DNA of 64,000 nucleotides from Micromonospora lupini (GCF_026342015.1 NZ_JAPENL010000001.1:558001-622000); one strand, 5' to 3'; positions 50,153-62,877 are shown, counted from the first letter of the stretch. Notes: a model not told the origin generated them from the letters alone. Program-made: numbers and translations.

Positions 50153-52708
50153 TCAGTCGTGGGCGATCGCGCCCAGGACGTTGATCCGGGCCGCCCGCAC
50201 GGCGGGGAGCACCGCGGCGACCACCCCGATGATCGCGGCGAGACCGAGGAAGACGCCCATCTGCCCCCAGGGCAGGATCAGGTCGGTGATGCCCTCGTCC
50301 TTGAGCGCCTCGACCACTGCGGCGCCGAGGCCGCTGCCGACCGCCACGCCCAGCAGCGCGCCGAACACGGAGATCACCACCGCCTCGACCGTGATCATGC
50401 CCATGGTCTGCCCACGGCGCAGACCGATGGCCCGCAGCAGGCCCAGTTCCCGGGTCCGCTCCAGCACCGACAGCGCCAGGGTGTTGATGATGCCCAGGAC
50501 GGCGATCACGATGGCCAGGGCCAACAGGATCTGGATCATCGTGAGCAGCCCGTCGAGCGAACTCGTCTGCTGCTTGATGAACGCGTCCCGGTCGGCCACC
50601 GACACCTCGGGGCTGTCCGCGAGCAGCGCCTCCACCTGCGGCTGCACGTCTGCCACCTGAGTGCCGGGCGCCAGTTGGATGAAACCCTGGATGGGCTGCG
50701 GGATGGCGAAGTCCTTCGCCGCTGTCGCCGGCAGCGTCACCGGGTTGGTCAGCTGCGACGACTCGTAGATGCCGCTGATCGTGTACGTCAGGGCCTCGCC
50801 CCGGGTCAGCTGCACCTTCACTGTCGAGCCCACCGACCAGCCCCGGCCCTTGGCCGTGTCGGAGCTGGCGAGCATCTGGGTCGGCCCGAGCCGGTCGATG
50901 TCACCGGCGGTGGCCTTCGCGCCGAAGATCTGCCGCAGCGACGCGATGTCGCTGCTCGCCGCCGCCCACGTGCTCTCGCCGTCGATCCTGGCCATGTCGC
51001 CGTACTCGCCGTCGACCATCCGCACGCCGGGCAGGGCCTTGGCCTTGTCCAGGACGCCCGGGTCGAAGCTCGGCGGACGCGGCCCACCCTGCTGGCCGGA
51101 GATCACCAGCTCGGCCTTGATGGTGTCCTGGGCGAGGGCGCTGATGCTGCCCTTGGCCGAGTCGAGGATCACCGTGACGCCAGTGACCAGCGCGATGCCG
51201 ACCATCAGCGCGGCCGCGGTGATCGCGGTGCGGCGGGGGTTGCGCCCCGAGTTCAGCCGCCCCAGCTTGCCCGGCACCGACCAGGAGAAGATCGCCCCGA
51301 GCAGGCTCACCACCGGCCGACTGATAAGCGGCGTGAGCAGCGCCACGCCGATGAAGGCGAACAGCACCCCGCCCAGGATGGTGGCCAGGGTCTGACCATG
51401 GGCGTTGCCGCTGAGCCCCAGGAAGAGCAGCACCGCGCCGATGCCGGTGACCACCGCCCCGGCCACCGTGACCTTGGTCAGCGGCCTGTCCGGGGTGGCC
51501 ACGTCCTGCATGGCGGCGATCGGCGGGATCCGGGACGCCCGCAGCGCCGGCAGCAACGCCGCCACCACGGTGATCACCAGACCGACGCCGAACGACCCGA
51601 TCACCGCGGCCGCCGGCACGCCGATCCCGGCCAGGGTCAGCCCACCGGCCAGCTTGCCGAACAGGAACGCCAGCAGCGCCCCCACCCCGATGCCGGCCGC
51701 CAGGCCGAGCACCGACGCGATCAACCCGACCGCGATGGCCTCCAGCACCACCGAACCGATGATCTGCCGACCGCTGGCCCCGATGGCGCGCATCAGCGCC
51801 AACTCGCGGGTGCGCTGCGCCACGATGATCGAGAAGGTGTTGAGGATCAGGAAGGTGCCCACCAGCAGCGCCACCGCGGCGAAGCCGAGCAGGATCTTGT
51901 TGAAGAAGGACAGGCCCTCCTTCAGGCTGGCCGAGGCGTCCGCAGCCACCTGTTCGCCGGTCTTCACGTCGAAGTCCGCGCCCAGGGTACGGGCCACGTC
52001 GTCGCGCAGCGTCTCGTCCGAGACGCCGTCGGCGGCGCGCAGCGTGATGCTGCTGAACGTGTCCGGCTGACCCAACATCAGCCGCTGCGCCACAGGCGTG
52101 GTGAAGAAGACCTCGTTGACACCACCGATCGAGTCCCGGTCACCGCTGTAGCCCATGATGCCGACAAGCGTGAAGTCCCGCTTCTTCGACTCGAACGCGG
52201 TGAGCACGCCTACCTTCTGACCGACCTGCACCTTCGCCGTGGTGGCCAACGCCTTGTTGAGGACGATCTCGTCCTCGGTCTGCGGCGCGCGCCCCTCCCG
52301 CAGCTGCATCAGGTCGCTCTCGCCGATCCAGTTCTCGCCCAGCTGCGGCGGACCGAACGACGTGACCACCTTGCCGTTGCTGCCGATCACCCGGGCGCCG
52401 TCGGCGTTGACGATGCCGGTCGCCCCGGCCACCCCCGGCACCTGCTTGACCCGGTCCACCACTGCGGCCGGCAGCGGAGAGGCGGTCTGCTCGCCCTCCA
52501 TCTCGTTGACCTCGAGCTTCGGCTTCGCCGCGACGTTCACGTCGATCTCGGAGAAGCCGTCGGCGAAGACCGAGTCGAAGGAGCGGCCCAGCGTGTCGGT
52601 CAACACGAACGCGCCGGAGACGAACATGACCCCGAGCACGACCGCCAGCCCCGACAGGATCAGCCGGACCTTGCGGGCCAGCAGACTCTTGAGTGTCGCC
52701 CGGAACAT
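50153..52708 (-). CDS. MacB-like ABC transporter permease (two FtsX domains)
   Basis: An 851-residue permease with an N-terminal helix, a large extracellular domain, and three-helix FtsX modules in each half (VALLVGTFLILNTFSIIVAQRTRELALMRAIGAS and VIAVLGIINTLALSVLERTRELGLLRAIGLR). This is the duplicated form common in actinobacteria. It should work in mechanotransmission or export of lipoprotein, peptide or drug substrates rather than as a simple channel. It starts within the stop of the ATPase gene (TGATG), so the two are coupled. Confidence 0.92.
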   Translation of the reverse strand: MFRATLKSLLARKVRLILSGLAVVLGVMFVSGAFVLTDTLGRSFDSVFADGFSEIDVNVAAKPKLEVNEMEGEQTASPLPAAVVDRVKQVPGVAGATGIVNADGARVIGSNGKVVTSFGPPQLGENWIGESDLMQLREGRAPQTEDEIVLNKALATTAKVQVGQKVGVLTAFESKKRDFTLVGIMGYSGDRDSIGGVNEVFFTTPVAQRLMLGQPDTFSSITLRAADGVSDETLRDDVARTLGADFDVKTGEQVAADASASLKEGLSFFNKILLGFAAVALLVGTFLILNTFSIIVAQRTRELALMRAIGASGRQIIGSVVLEAIAVGLIASVLGLAAGIGVGALLAFLFGKLAGGLTLAGIGVPAAAVIGSFGVGLVITVVAALLPALRASRIPPIAAMQDVATPDRPLTKVTVAGAVVTGIGAVLLFLGLSGNAHGQTLATILGGVLFAFIGVALLTPLISRPVVSLLGAIFSWSVPGKLGRLNSGRNPRRTAITAAALMVGIALVTGVTVILDSAKGSISALAQDTIKAELVISGQQGGPRPPSFDPGVLDKAKALPGVRMVDGEYGDMARIDGESTWAAASSDIASLRQIFGAKATAGDIDRLGPTQMLASSDTAKGRGWSVGSTVKVQLTRGEALTYTISGIYESSQLTNPVTLPATAAKDFAIPQPIQGFIQLAPGTQVADVQPQVEALLADSPEVSVADRDAFIKQQTSSLDGLLTMIQILLALAIVIAVLGIINTLALSVLERTRELGLLRAIGLRRGQTMGMITVEAVVISVFGALLGVAVGSGLGAAVVEALKDEGITDLILPWGQMGVFLGLAAIIGVVAAVLPAVRAARINVLGAIAHD

Positions 52709-53475
52709 CAGTTGCCCACCTCGGCCGGAGTGTCCAGCTTCTTCATGGTGTCCAGCACCGTCTCGGCGGTCGGCTCGATCAACTCCGAGACGATCTGCCC
52801 GTCGGCGAGGAAGACCACCCGGTCGGCGTACGCCGCGGCGGTCGGGTCGTGGGTGACCATGACGATGGTCTGTCCGTGCTCACGTACCGAGTTGCGCAGG
52901 AAGCCGAGCACCTCCGCGCCGGAGCGCGAGTCCAGGTTGCCTGTCGGCTCGTCCGCGAAGATCACCTCGGGGCGGGAGACGAGCGCCCGCGCGCACGCCA
53001 CCCGCTGCTGCTGACCGCCGGAGAGCTGCGCCGGCCGGTGATCCAACCGGTCCTGCAGGCCCACCGTCTTGATCACCGTGTCGTACCAGGCCGGGTCCGG
53101 CTTGCGCCCGGCGATCGACAACGGCAGCAGGATGTTCTCCTTCGCGGTGAGCGTCGGCAGCAGGTTGAACTGCTGGAAGATGAAGCCCACCTTGTCCCGG
53201 CGCAGCTTCGTCAGCCCCGAGTCGCCCAGCCCGGTGACAGTCGTCGCACCGATCGACACCGTCCCGCGGGTCACCGAGTCCAGCCCGGCCAGGCAGTGCA
53301 TGAGCGTCGACTTGCCGGAACCCGACGGGCCCATGATCGCGGTGAAGCGGCCACGTTCGAACTCCGCGCTGACCCCCCGCAGCGCGATGACCTGAGCCTC
53401 GCCGCTGCCGTACACCTTCCACACGTCGTTCGCCCGGGCCGCGGCCTGCGCCTGCTGGCCTACCGTCGCGGTCAC
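52708..53475 (-). CDS. ABC transporter ATP-binding protein (MacB/LolD type)
   Basis: A 255-residue ATPase. Walker A is GPSGSGKST, the Q-loop is FIFQQFNLLPTLTAKENI, the signature is LSGGQQQRVACARALV, Walker B is VIFADEPTGNLD, and the H-loop is VTHDP. These match the MacB/LolD subfamily, fitting the FtsX partner. GTG at 53475 has GGAAGAGG 8 nt upstream; a GTG at 53508 is also possible. Confidence 0.93.
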   Translation of the reverse strand: MTATVGQQAQAAARANDVWKVYGSGEAQVIALRGVSAEFERGRFTAIMGPSGSGKSTLMHCLAGLDSVTRGTVSIGATTVTGLGDSGLTKLRRDKVGFIFQQFNLLPTLTAKENILLPLSIAGRKPDPAWYDTVIKTVGLQDRLDHRPAQLSGGQQQRVACARALVSRPEVIFADEPTGNLDSRSGAEVLGFLRNSVREHGQTIVMVTHDPTAAAYADRVVFLADGQIVSELIEPTAETVLDTMKKLDTPAEVGN

Positions 53476-53735
53476 GTCATCTACCTCTTCCGTCTGTCCG
53501 AATCTCACGCCGCCCCCCGATGGTCCGGCGCGACTGTTCCATCATCGGCGCTGCTCGCGCCCGCCCCGTCCGCCCACGGGGGGACCCGGCGCGGATTTCC
53601 CGCTGCGGGTGCACCCCCATGCCGCATCAGGGTTGCCCCTGACCCGACGGCCGATCGACAGGTTTCCCGACCGGCGAAACACCGCCGGGCACGACACTTC
53701 CCCCTCACGCCACAGGAGGGTCAACCGCGCCGAGC

Positions 53736-53759
53736 CACCTACGGTCACGGTAGGTGACC
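53736..53759. promoter_or_regulatory. Overlapping palindromes upstream of the ABC operon
   Basis: CACCTAC-N7-GTAGGTG (53736-53756) overlaps GGTCAC-N5-GTGACC (53743-53759). They lie in the 354-bp gap between the response regulator and the ABC operon; no gene is seen in this gap. Confidence 0.4.
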
Positions 53760-53829
53760 GCGGCAACAGGGCCGTCCCCCCACGGAGGGATCTTCGAGTA
53801 CGCCAGGTGGGGTACCCGCCGCGCGGCCA

Positions 53830-54516
53830 CTACGCCCGGGGGCGGACCAGACCCGACTCGTACGCCAGCACGACCGCCTGCACCCGGTCGCGCAGCCGCA
53901 GCTTGGTCAGCAGGTGCCCGACGTGGGTCTTGACCGTGGTCTCGCTCACCGAGAGCACCGCGGCGATCTCGGCGTTGGACAACCCCCGGGCCACCTGCAC
54001 CAGCACCTCGCGTTCCCGGTCGGTGAGCGCGCTGAGCGCCTGCGACGGCGTCGCCGCCGGGTCCGGCAGCAGGTCGGCGAAGCGCTCCAGCAGCCGCCGC
54101 AGGATCCGCGGCGCGACCACCGCGTCCCCACCGGCCACCGTGCGGATCGCCGCGATCAGCTCCTCGGCCGGCACGTCCTTGGCCAGGAACCCGCTGGCGC
54201 CCGCCCGCAGCGCCCCCACCACGTACTCGTCGAGGTCGAACGTGGTGAGCACCAGCACCCGCACCGGCAGTCGGGCGTCGACGATCGCCCGGGTCGCGGC
54301 CACCCCGTCCATGCGGGGCATCCGGATGTCCATCAGCACGACGTCGGGCAGCAGCCGGCGGGACAGCTCCACCGCCTCCACGCCGTCGCCGGCCTCCGCC
54401 ACCACGTCCAGGTCGCCCTCGGCGCCCAGCACCATCCGGAAGCCCGTGCGCAGCAGCGGCTGGTCGTCGGCGAGCAGGATCCGCACCGGCCGCGCCGAGG
54501 GCGCCTGATCGCTCAT
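53830..54516 (-). CDS. NarL/FixJ-family response regulator
   Basis: A 228-residue two-domain regulator. The receiver has acidic residues in LLADDQP, the phospho-acceptor Asp63 in VVLMDIRMPRMDG and Lys in FLAKDVP. The LuxR-type helix-turn-helix is ALTDREREVLVQVARGLSNAEIAAVLSVSETTVKTHVGHLL. No sensor kinase gene is adjacent, so its partner is elsewhere or outside the window. The downstream ABC genes are a plausible target. ATG 54516 has GGGAG upstream; an ATG 42 nt earlier is possible. Confidence 0.92.
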   Translation of the reverse strand: MSDQAPSARPVRILLADDQPLLRTGFRMVLGAEGDLDVVAEAGDGVEAVELSRRLLPDVVLMDIRMPRMDGVAATRAIVDARLPVRVLVLTTFDLDEYVVGALRAGASGFLAKDVPAEELIAAIRTVAGGDAVVAPRILRRLLERFADLLPDPAATPSQALSALTDREREVLVQVARGLSNAEIAAVLSVSETTVKTHVGHLLTKLRLRDRVQAVVLAYESGLVRPRA

Positions 54517-54717
54517 CTCGTCTCCCGTCCCGCCGACGTCGTGGCGCGCACCGGTCATCCTCGCGTACCGGAGCCGGTGCGTCGCGGATCACCGTAGAGG
54601 CCGGCCCGTCGCCCTGTCCCGACCGCGGCGGCACCGCTGCGGTCGGGCCCCCGGCGCCGGCACGCGATCCGGGCGGCCCGGGTCGCCGCGCCGGGCGGAC
54701 GCGTCGCTCAGGTCGGG

Positions 54718-55632
54718 TCAGTCGTCGGCGCCGGGCACCACCGGAGCGGATCGGGCGTCGCGCAGCGGGTCGGCGTTCGCCGCCGCGACCGGGAACGGCG
54801 GCGGGGTCCCGCCGAAGGTGGGGCAGAGGGCCTGGTGACTGCACCAGTCGCACAGCTTGCTCGGACGGGGCCGGAAGTCCTGCCGGGCGGTGGCCTGCTC
54901 GATCGCCCGCCACAGCGCCACCACCGTGCGCTCGAAGCGGACCAGCTCGTCGGCGTCGGGGGTGTAATCCAACACCTCGGCGTCGCGCAGGTAGAGCAGG
55001 CGCAACACCCGGGGCACCACCCCCCGGGTGCGCCACAGCACCAGCGCGTAGAACTTCAGCTGGAACAGCGCACGCGCCTCGAACGCCTCCCGGGGAGCGC
55101 CGCCGGTCTTGTAGTCGACCACCCGCAGCGCGCCGTCCGGGGCGACGTCGAGCCGGTCGAGATAGCCCCGGATCAGCAGCTCCTCGTCGACGACCGCGGA
55201 GATCAGGCTCTCCCGCTCGGCCGGCTCCAGCCGGGTCGGATCCTCCACGGCGAAGTAGCCCTCCAGCAGCCCCGCCGCGGAGCGCAGGAACTCCACCGGG
55301 CCGGCCGGCTCGGCGCCGTCGAAGATCCCGGCCAGCTCCGGCTGCTCGGTGACCAGCCGGTCCCACTGGGGGGCCACCAGGTCACCGGCCGCGGTCGGTG
55401 TGCGGCCCTGCGCGGGCAGGTCGAACAGCCGCTCCAGCACCGCGTGCACAAGCGTGCCCCGCGCCTGCTCGACTGTCGTCCGCTCCGGCAGCCGGTCGAT
55501 GCTGCGGAACCGGTAGAGCAGCGGGCAGGTCTTGAAATCCGCCGCCCGCGACGGGGACAGCGAGGCCCGCACCGTCGGCGGCGTGTGCGCCGGGGAGGAG
55601 GACTGGGGGGTGGTGACCGGTTCCGCCGTCAT
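54718..55632 (-). CDS. RecB-family PD-(D/E)XK nuclease with Fe-S-type cysteines
   Basis: A 304-residue nuclease. The fold starts with SPSRAADFKTCPLLYRFR, then RGTLVHAVLERLFDLP, and catalytic residues lie in VVDYKTGGAPREAFEARALFQLKFYALVL. A Cys near residue 36 and the C-terminal CDWCSHQALCP give the four-cysteine pattern of Fe-S RecB/AddB-type nucleases. It corresponds in position to the RecB-like gene beside TrmI in mycobacteria. TAACCT on the minus strand (55641-55646) ends 8 nt before the ATG. Confidence 0.88.
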   Translation of the reverse strand: MTAEPVTTPQSSSPAHTPPTVRASLSPSRAADFKTCPLLYRFRSIDRLPERTTVEQARGTLVHAVLERLFDLPAQGRTPTAAGDLVAPQWDRLVTEQPELAGIFDGAEPAGPVEFLRSAAGLLEGYFAVEDPTRLEPAERESLISAVVDEELLIRGYLDRLDVAPDGALRVVDYKTGGAPREAFEARALFQLKFYALVLWRTRGVVPRVLRLLYLRDAEVLDYTPDADELVRFERTVVALWRAIEQATARQDFRPRPSKLCDWCSHQALCPTFGGTPPPFPVAAANADPLRDARSAPVVPGADD

Positions 55633-55640
55633 GTCCGCAA

Positions 55641-57862
<2,222 letters not shown>

Positions 57863-57890
57863 CCATCGGCGAGCGGGGGGAGGCGGCGGC

Positions 57891-58463
57891 ATGAGCCGAC
57901 CGGGTTACGGCGGCGGCGACCTGCCCGCCGTGTTTCCGGACTGGTCGCCCTATCAGGACCTGGAGTCGGCGGCGCGCGCCTATCTCCGCGACCCGGACGT
58001 CGCCCTGGAGGCGCTCGGCGGGGTGCTGCGCGGGGCCTCGGTGCTCGGCTTCACCCTGGAACGCTTCGTCAACGAGGTGAACGGCGTGTGGCAGGAGGTC
58101 GTCGTCTGCGACGGCAGCCGGCTGATCCTCTGGCACGGTGAGGACGTGCCGCCGGGGGAGGGGCCGCCGGGCTCGATGACGTCGTCACTGCGGGTCGTGC
58201 CGGTCTCCACGGTCACCGAGGTGGGCTGCCGGCGGCGGCTCAACCGCCTGGACAGCGGCGAGATCCGGGTCGACAGCATCGACGTCTACCTGCTGCTCAC
58301 CTCGCTGGACGAGGCCCCGCCGAGCGAGGAGATGGTCGGTACGCCCCGGCACGACGCGCTGCGCTTCGGCAAGACCCTCGACGACGGCGGCGCCGGGCAG
58401 ATCGCCCGGCTGGAGGAGTTCGCCCGGCTCGTGGCGTCGGTGGTCGGCCGCCCGATGCTCTGA
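57891..58463 (+). CDS. Conserved hypothetical protein of the proteasome locus
   Basis: A 190-residue protein with no recognised fold. It has FPDWSPYQDLESAARAYLRDP at the start, a strand-rich centre (VWQEVVVCDGSRLILWHGED, VVPVSTVTEVGC) and a C-terminal helix (QIARLEEFARLVASVVG). GGGGGAGG lies about 9 nt before the ATG. It lies 28 nt after trmI, so it is probably in that transcript, and converges with the ferredoxin gene. Confidence 0.75.
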   Translation: MSRPGYGGGDLPAVFPDWSPYQDLESAARAYLRDPDVALEALGGVLRGASVLGFTLERFVNEVNGVWQEVVVCDGSRLILWHGEDVPPGEGPPGSMTSSLRVVPVSTVTEVGCRRRLNRLDSGEIRVDSIDVYLLLTSLDEAPPSEEMVGTPRHDALRFGKTLDDGGAGQIARLEEFARLVASVVGRPML

Positions 58464-58484
58464 GGCGTACACCGGACGGGTGGA

Positions 58485-58515
58485 GCCGGCGCCGCGCGGA
58501 CAGCGCGGCGTCGGC
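58485..58515. terminator. Bidirectional hairpin terminator
   Basis: A 13-bp stem with one G-U pair (GCCGGCGCCGCGC against GCGCGGCGTCGGC) and loop GGACA, between the convergent hypothetical and ferredoxin genes. Confidence 0.8.
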
Positions 58516-58526
58516 GCCCGTCGGGC

Positions 58527-58835
58527 TCAGTCGTCCTCGGCGTCCGGCCCGGCGACCTCGACACCGTCGCCGCGCACCACGTGGATGCAGTCGCCCGGGC
58601 ACTCCTTCGCGGAGTCGATCACCTCGAGGCGCAGGTGCGCGGGCACGTCCACCCGGCTGCCCGGCGCCATCCGCAGCTCACCGTCGACGCCCTTGACGTA
58701 CGCCAGGCCGTCGATGTCGAACTCGAAAACCTCAGGCGCGTACTGCACGCAGAGCCCGTCACCCGTGCAGAGATCCTGGTCCACCCAGACCTGCAGCTCG
58801 TCGGTCGCGACCTCGGCCACCGGTGCACCCCCCAT
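58527..58835 (-). CDS. Small ferredoxin ([3Fe-4S]-type)
   Basis: A 102-residue ferredoxin of the actinobacterial type that donates electrons to cytochromes P450 and other oxygenases. Cluster residues are in DLCTGDGLCVQYAPEVFEF and KECPGDCIHVV; the second half of the first motif has Asp/Gly where a [4Fe-4S] protein would have Cys. A loop of about 30 residues between them is acidic and hydrophobic. ATG 58835 is chosen, with GGGAG close upstream; a GTG 15 nt later is possible. No P450 is adjacent. Confidence 0.88.
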   Translation of the reverse strand: MGGAPVAEVATDELQVWVDQDLCTGDGLCVQYAPEVFEFDIDGLAYVKGVDGELRMAPGSRVDVPAHLRLEVIDSAKECPGDCIHVVRGDGVEVAGPDAEDD

Positions 58836-58998
58836 GTTCTCCCGTACCAGCCTCCGACGGTACCCGAACGCCCGTACCGGCCCGCCAGGCCACCCGTAGC
58901 GATCAAGGTTCGGTGACGAGGGTGTTGCGTGGGACCGAATCGGGCTCATAGCGGCTAGTGTTAGCTCAGAACGTTCAAGCCCCCCGGGGAGGTGGGAC

Positions 58999-60783
58999 GT
59001 GGCAGCACGCAGCGACGACGCGGACTCGCGCGCCGCACGGTGGGAGAAGGAAGCCCACGATCTCTCCACGCAGGTCGCGTTCCTTCAGGAGGAACTCGCC
59101 CTGGTGCGGCGCAAGTTGACCGAAAGCCCCCGACACGTCCGGCAGCTCGAAGAGCGGCTGGCGGCCACCCAGGCACAGTTGGCGCGGCTGACCGAGAACA
59201 ACGACCGGCTGGTGAGCACCCTCAAGGAGGCTCGCACGCAGATCGTCACGCTCAAGGAGGAGATCGACCGGCTCGCGCAGCCGCCGAGTGGCTACGGAGT
59301 CTTCCTGGCCAAGCACGACGACGGGACGGTGGACGTCTTCACCGGCGGCCGCAAGCTGCGGGTAGCCGTCTCGCCCTCACTGGACGTGGACGAGTTGCGC
59401 CGTGGCCAGGAGGTCCTGCTCAACGACGCGCTCAACATCGTCGACGCGTTCGGGTACGAGCGGGTCGGTGAGGTCGTGATGCTCAAGGAGATCCTGGAGG
59501 GACCCAACGGCGGGCCGGGCGACCGGGCGCTCGTGGTCTCCCACTCCGACGAGGAGCGCATCGTGCACCTCGCCGAGACGCTCATCGGCTCGGCGATCAG
59601 GGCCGGCGACTCGCTCATGATCGAGCCCCGCTCGGCGTACGCGTACGAGCGGATCCCGAAGAGCGAGGTCGAGGAGCTTGTCCTGGAGGAGGTGCCCGAC
59701 GTCGACTACGGCGACATCGGTGGCCTCCAGTCGCAGATCGAGCAGATCCGCGACGCGGTGGAGTTGCCGTTCCTGCACGCGGACCTGTTCCGCGAGCACC
59801 AGCTCCGCCCGCCCAAGGGCATCCTGCTCTACGGCCCGCCCGGCTGCGGCAAGACGCTCATCGCCAAGGCGGTGGCCAACTCGCTGGCCAAGAAGATCGC
59901 CGAGCGGCAGGGCAAGGAGAAGCACACAAGCTTCTTCCTCAACATCAAGGGTCCGGAGCTGCTCAACAAGTACGTCGGCGAGACCGAGCGGCACATCCGG
60001 CTGATCTTCCAGCGGGCTCGGGAGAAGGCCGGCGAGGGCACCCCGGTGATCGTGTTCTTCGACGAGATGGACTCGATCTTCCGGACCCGCGGCTCCGGCG
60101 TCTCCTCCGACGTGGAGAACACGATCGTCCCGCAGCTGCTCAGCGAGATCGACGGCGTGGAGGGCCTGGAGAACGTCATCGTCATCGGCGCCTCCAACCG
60201 GGAAGACATGATCGACCCGGCGATCCTGCGCCCCGGCCGGCTCGACGTGAAAATCAAGATCGAGCGACCGGACGCCGAAGCGGCGAAGGACATCTTCTCC
60301 AAGTACATCCTCTCCGGGCTACCGCTGCACCCGGACGACCTCGCCGAACACGGAGCCGACCCCCAGGCCACCGTCGCCGCGATGATCGACGCCGTGGTGC
60401 TGCGGATGTACTCCGAAACCGAGGAGAACCGCTTCCTCGAAGTCACCTACGCCAACGGTGACAAGGAAGTCCTCTACTTCAAGGACTTCAACTCCGGCGC
60501 GATGATCCAGAACATCGTCGACCGGAGCAAGAAGATGGCCATCAAGGAATTCCTCACCTCCGGTCGCAAGGGCCTGCGCCTGCAGCACCTGCTCGACGCC
60601 TGCGTCGACGAGTTCCGCGAGAACGAGGACCTCCCCAACACCACAAACCCCGACGACTGGGCCCGCATCTCCGGCAAGAAGGGCGAGCGGATCGTCTACA
60701 TCCGCACGCTCGTCTCCGGCGGCAAGGGCGCCGAGGCCGGCCGGTCCATCGAGACCGCCAGCAACACCGGCCAGTACCTCTGA
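58999..60783 (+). CDS. arc: Proteasome-associated ATPase (ARC/Mpa)
   Basis: A 594-residue AAA ATPase that unfolds pupylated proteins for the 20S proteasome. An N-terminal coiled coil (about 12-92) binds Pup, two OB domains follow, then the AAA domain with Walker A GPPGCGKT (279-286) and Walker [11 protein letters not shown] from about 350. The C-terminus ends GQYL, the HbYX-like tail that docks to the proteasome. GTG 58999 has GGGGAGG 6 nt upstream. TAGTGT (58956-58961) is a likely -10. Confidence 0.96.
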   Translation: MAARSDDADSRAARWEKEAHDLSTQVAFLQEELALVRRKLTESPRHVRQLEERLAATQAQLARLTENNDRLVSTLKEARTQIVTLKEEIDRLAQPPSGYGVFLAKHDDGTVDVFTGGRKLRVAVSPSLDVDELRRGQEVLLNDALNIVDAFGYERVGEVVMLKEILEGPNGGPGDRALVVSHSDEERIVHLAETLIGSAIRAGDSLMIEPRSAYAYERIPKSEVEELVLEEVPDVDYGDIGGLQSQIEQIRDAVELPFLHADLFREHQLRPPKGILLYGPPGCGKTLIAKAVANSLAKKIAERQGKEKHTSFFLNIKGPELLNKYVGETERHIRLIFQRAREKAGEGTPVIVFFDEMDSIFRTRGSGVSSDVENTIVPQLLSEIDGVEGLENVIVIGASNREDMIDPAILRPGRLDVKIKIERPDAEAAKDIFSKYILSGLPLHPDDLAEHGADPQATVAAMIDAVVLRMYSETEENRFLEVTYANGDKEVLYFKDFNSGAMIQNIVDRSKKMAIKEFLTSGRKGLRLQHLLDACVDEFRENEDLPNTTNPDDWARISGKKGERIVYIRTLVSGGKGAEAGRSIETASNTGQYL

Positions 60784-60801
60784 GCAAACGGTGACACCAG
60801 C

Positions 60802-60830
60802 GGGCCCGGGACGCGACGCGTCCCGGGCCC
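60802..60830 (+). terminator. Terminator of arc
   Basis: Perfect 13-bp stem GGGCCCGGGACGC with complement and a 3-nt loop, 18 nt after the arc stop. Confidence 0.85.
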
Positions 60831-60912
60831 CACCCGTCACGCCGGCCCCCCACACGCTCGACCGCACCGGTACGCTGTGGCGCCCCCCTCAATCGACCCG
60901 TCGAGGATCCGC

Positions 60913-62877
60913 GTGCCGTCCGAGCTCACCGTCACCGTCCCGCCGGCACGCGCCGCGGTCGACCCGGGCACCCCGCCGCCCGCCCGCACCTACCGTTCGC
61001 TGCTCATCGCACTCGCGGCAGCCTGGCTGATCCCCGCCGCGGCGTACCCCCTGCACCTGGCCTGGCTGCTGCCCCCGCTCGTGCTGCTGGCCACAGCCAG
61101 CCTGCTGCGCGGCGGCCGGACCCTGCTCGACCGCCTCCTGCTCGGCGCCCTGCTGCTCGTCGGCGCCACCACAGTCGCCGGTCTGCTCTTCACGCTCTGG
61201 CCGTGGGGGCTGCACCCGGTCGCGGTCAGCGGCGCCGCGCTGACAGCGCTCACAGTCGTCGCGGCGGCCACCGGTCGACGCCCCACCCTGCCGCGTCCGG
61301 CTTGGACCGACCTGTTGCCGATCGCCGCCACCGCCGCCACCGTCGGCTATCTCGCCCAGCCCTGGCTGCGCGCCGGCACCCTCGCCGGGCGTCTCAGCCT
61401 GCTCGCCCTCGGCGAGGACAACTTTCGCCACGTCGCCCTCGTCGACGCCATCGGCCGGCTCGGCGGGTACGTCTTCCTCGACCCGGCCGGCTCCCGCGAC
61501 CACATCGTCTCGTTGCTCGTCCGCTACCCGCAGGGCTGGCACCTCACCACGGCGCTCCTCGACACGCACCTGCGCTCGGCCACCGGCACGCCCAGCGGAG
61601 TCAGCAGCCTCACCCACTACGGATGGTGGTGCCTCGCCACCTTCGGCCTGCTCACGCTCACCCTGTTCTGGGCCGCCCAACGACTGCCCGGCCCCCTGCA
61701 CCCCTTGCACCGCGGCGTCCTGACCATCGTCGTCGGGGCGCTCGTCCTCGGCAGCCAGATGCCCCGCCTGCTGATCGCCGGCTACCCCAGCGAGGTGCTC
61801 GGCCTCGCCCTCGCCGTCGCGCTGGCCGCACTTGTCGTCCGCCCCCTCGCGGGCAACCGCGAACAACTCGTGCTGCTGGCCGCCCTGCTCATCGGCATCG
61901 GCTTCACCTACTACCTCTTCCTCCCACCGGCCGGGCTGCTCGTCCTCGGCTGGCTCATCGCCCACCGCCGCGAGCTGACCCAGAACCGCCGGGCACTGCT
62001 CGCCGTCGGCCTGGTCACCGCACTGCTCGCCCCGCTGCCTCTGCTGCTCGGCGTGCTCGGCGACAGCCAGACCGAGGCGCTCGACGCCAAGGCCGGCCCC
62101 GAACTCGCCGAGGCGTGGCGTGCGCTGCTCGGCCTCACCCCGATCGTGCTGATCGCCCTCGTGATCCAGGCCCGCCGCGCCGACCGGGCCTGGCGCCGCC
62201 ACCTCGCCGCCGTGCTGGTGGCGGTCGGGTTCGCCCTCGCCATCGCCCTCGCCAACATCCTCGCCGGCGTCCAGCCCGCCTACTACTTCATGAAGGGCAC
62301 CCACCTCGCCACCGGCCTGCTCATCGTCGGCACCGCCGCCCTGGTCCGGCTGCTGCCCGTGCCGTCCGGCGCCGACAGTCGCGACCGGATCCGCGCCGCC
62401 GCGGCACCCGTGCTCGCCGCCGCCGTGGCCGTGCTCACCGTCGTGACGCTCTGCGGACTGACCGGCTGGCGCAGCAGCCTGCTCGTGGTCGACAAGCAGA
62501 GCTGGACCCAGCTCTGGGTCCGGCACAGCGTCGACAAGCCGTCCAGGGTGGCGCAGGTCTGCGCGGCCGCGTACCACCGTCACCCCGCCCAGCAGGGCAC
62601 CATCACCGTCGTGCTGGACCGCACCGCCTACCGCGGCTACGTCGAATCCATCTGCCTGTCCGCGCTGCAGGCCAGCACCGCGCAGACCGAACCGGCCATC
62701 TACCTGCCCGTGTTCGAGGAACCCGAGCGCACCCGCAAGATGCTGCGCGAAACGTCCGGCCCGATCCGGCTGCTGATCAGCGACCCGGCCGCGCAGCGAC
62801 GCGTCGACGGTCTGCTCACCAGGTACCCCGAACTGCGCTCCCGGGTCACCACCGTGCCAATGATCATCAAGTACTGA
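60913..62877 (+). CDS. Large multispanning membrane protein (GT-C-like)
   Basis: A 654-residue protein with about 12-14 hydrophobic segments and a soluble C-terminal domain of about 110 residues. After several helices a large loop contains [21 protein letters not shown] and [13 protein letters not shown], with an acidic pair resembling the first loop of GT-C glycosyltransferases, but I cannot assign a family with confidence. GTG 60913 has GAGGA upstream and TACGCT (60871-60876) could be its -10; a GTG at 60877 is the alternative start. It sits between arc and dop. Confidence 0.7.
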   Translation: MPSELTVTVPPARAAVDPGTPPPARTYRSLLIALAAAWLIPAAAYPLHLAWLLPPLVLLATASLLRGGRTLLDRLLLGALLLVGATTVAGLLFTLWPWGLHPVAVSGAALTALTVVAAATGRRPTLPRPAWTDLLPIAATAATVGYLAQPWLRAGTLAGRLSLLALGEDNFRHVALVDAIGRLGGYVFLDPAGSRDHIVSLLVRYPQGWHLTTALLDTHLRSATGTPSGVSSLTHYGWWCLATFGLLTLTLFWAAQRLPGPLHPLHRGVLTIVVGALVLGSQMPRLLIAGYPSEVLGLALAVALAALVVRPLAGNREQLVLLAALLIGIGFTYYLFLPPAGLLVLGWLIAHRRELTQNRRALLAVGLVTALLAPLPLLLGVLGDSQTEALDAKAGPELAEAWRALLGLTPIVLIALVIQARRADRAWRRHLAAVLVAVGFALAIALANILAGVQPAYYFMKGTHLATGLLIVGTAALVRLLPVPSGADSRDRIRAAAAPVLAAAVAVLTVVTLCGLTGWRSSLLVVDKQSWTQLWVRHSVDKPSRVAQVCAAAYHRHPAQQGTITVVLDRTAYRGYVESICLSALQASTAQTEPAIYLPVFEEPERTRKMLRETSGPIRLLISDPAAQRRVDGLLTRYPELRSRVTTVPMIIKY

